Origin: Candidatus Zixiibacteriota bacterium
Lineage (GTDB): Bacteria > Zixibacteria > MSB-5A5 > GN15 > FEB-12
Direction: 5' to 3'
DNA length: 6,909 nucleotides
NCBI GenBank assembly: GCA_003641415.1
Contig: QNAG01000144.1
Span: forward strand, 1-6,909
Part shown: piece after piece, positions 6,845-6,909 of the stretch
Numbering within the stretch: the first letter of the stretch is position 1
Layout: every line of letters begins with the position of its first letter
Translations under genes and position numbers: made by a program
Notes under the pieces: generated by a model
Databases searched by the model: none
Told to the model about the DNA's origin: nothing
The model's input: only the letters and a program-made list of their open reading frames with translations

Positions 6845-6850
6845 CTCCTC
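6845..6850 (-). promoter_or_regulatory. Shine-Dalgarno site of the TPR gene
   Basis: The minus strand reads GAGGAG, 6 bases before the ATG of the TPR gene. A TATACA further upstream (6889-6884) could be a -10 element, but its -35 would fall at or beyond the window edge, so no promoter is called. Confidence 0.8.
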
Positions 6851-6909
6851 TTTTTCTGAACACTACAACAGCCATTTGGCGAAGAATGTATAGCTTGACA
6901 GAGATGTTG

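Noticed and set aside
6895..6900. TTGACA on the plus strand, a perfect -35 hexamer pointing off the right edge
   Set aside because: The matching -10 would lie outside the window, and no divergent gene can be seen, so it cannot be supported.
1..6909. CRISPR array, tRNA, rRNA, defence or phage genes
   Set aside because: No regularly spaced repeats, no tRNA-like cloverleaf, and no conserved rRNA stretches were seen; all four genes are housekeeping or exported proteins.

Overview
The window reads as ordinary bacterial chromosome. All four protein genes lie on the minus strand. Read in transcription order, right to left, they are: an exported tetratricopeptide-repeat (TPR) protein (6838-5471), the primosomal helicase PriA (5370-2956), 1-pyrroline-5-carboxylate dehydrogenase PruA (2795-1182), and an unrecognised exported protein (808-1) that runs off the left edge. 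Coding density, consensus Shine-Dalgarno sites before two of the genes, and use of TAG and TGA as stops fit a standard-code bacterium of moderate GC content. Taxonomic placement is inference only. The PruA is of the long group-1 type that also includes mitochondrial ALDH4A1 and Bacteroidetes enzymes. Together with lysine-rich signal peptides and a periplasmic TPR protein, this would suit a Gram-negative lineage near the FCB group, possibly an uncultured phylum such as Zixibacteria. It cannot be fixed from this window.

Layout from the left: 1-808 is the 3'-truncated exported-protein gene. 809-1181 is the only long gene-free stretch. It holds a 201-bp element with 34-bp imperfect terminal inverted repeats (881-1081), a strong GC-rich hairpin near its middle, and a rho-independent terminator for pruA (1111-1139). 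pruA occupies 1182-2795 and has a consensus ribosome binding site and a good sigma-70-type promoter candidate in the 160-bp gap upstream. priA occupies 2956-5370. The 100-bp gap before it holds a strong terminator hairpin ending 7 nt before the priA start codon, and a 14-bp palindrome just after the TPR stop. The TPR gene fills 5471-6838; the last 71 bases hold its ribosome binding site and nothing else I can support.

The genes do not form an obvious pathway. PriA restarts stalled replication forks, PruA oxidises the proline and arginine breakdown product to glutamate, and the other two are exported proteins of unknown role. The gaps of 100 to 373 bp, with terminators in two of them, suggest largely separate transcription units rather than one operon.

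I do not see a defence system, CRISPR array, phage gene, transposase, tRNA or rRNA. The parts most worth a second look are the small inverted-repeat element at 881-1081, the priA leader, and the unrecognised exported protein at the left edge.
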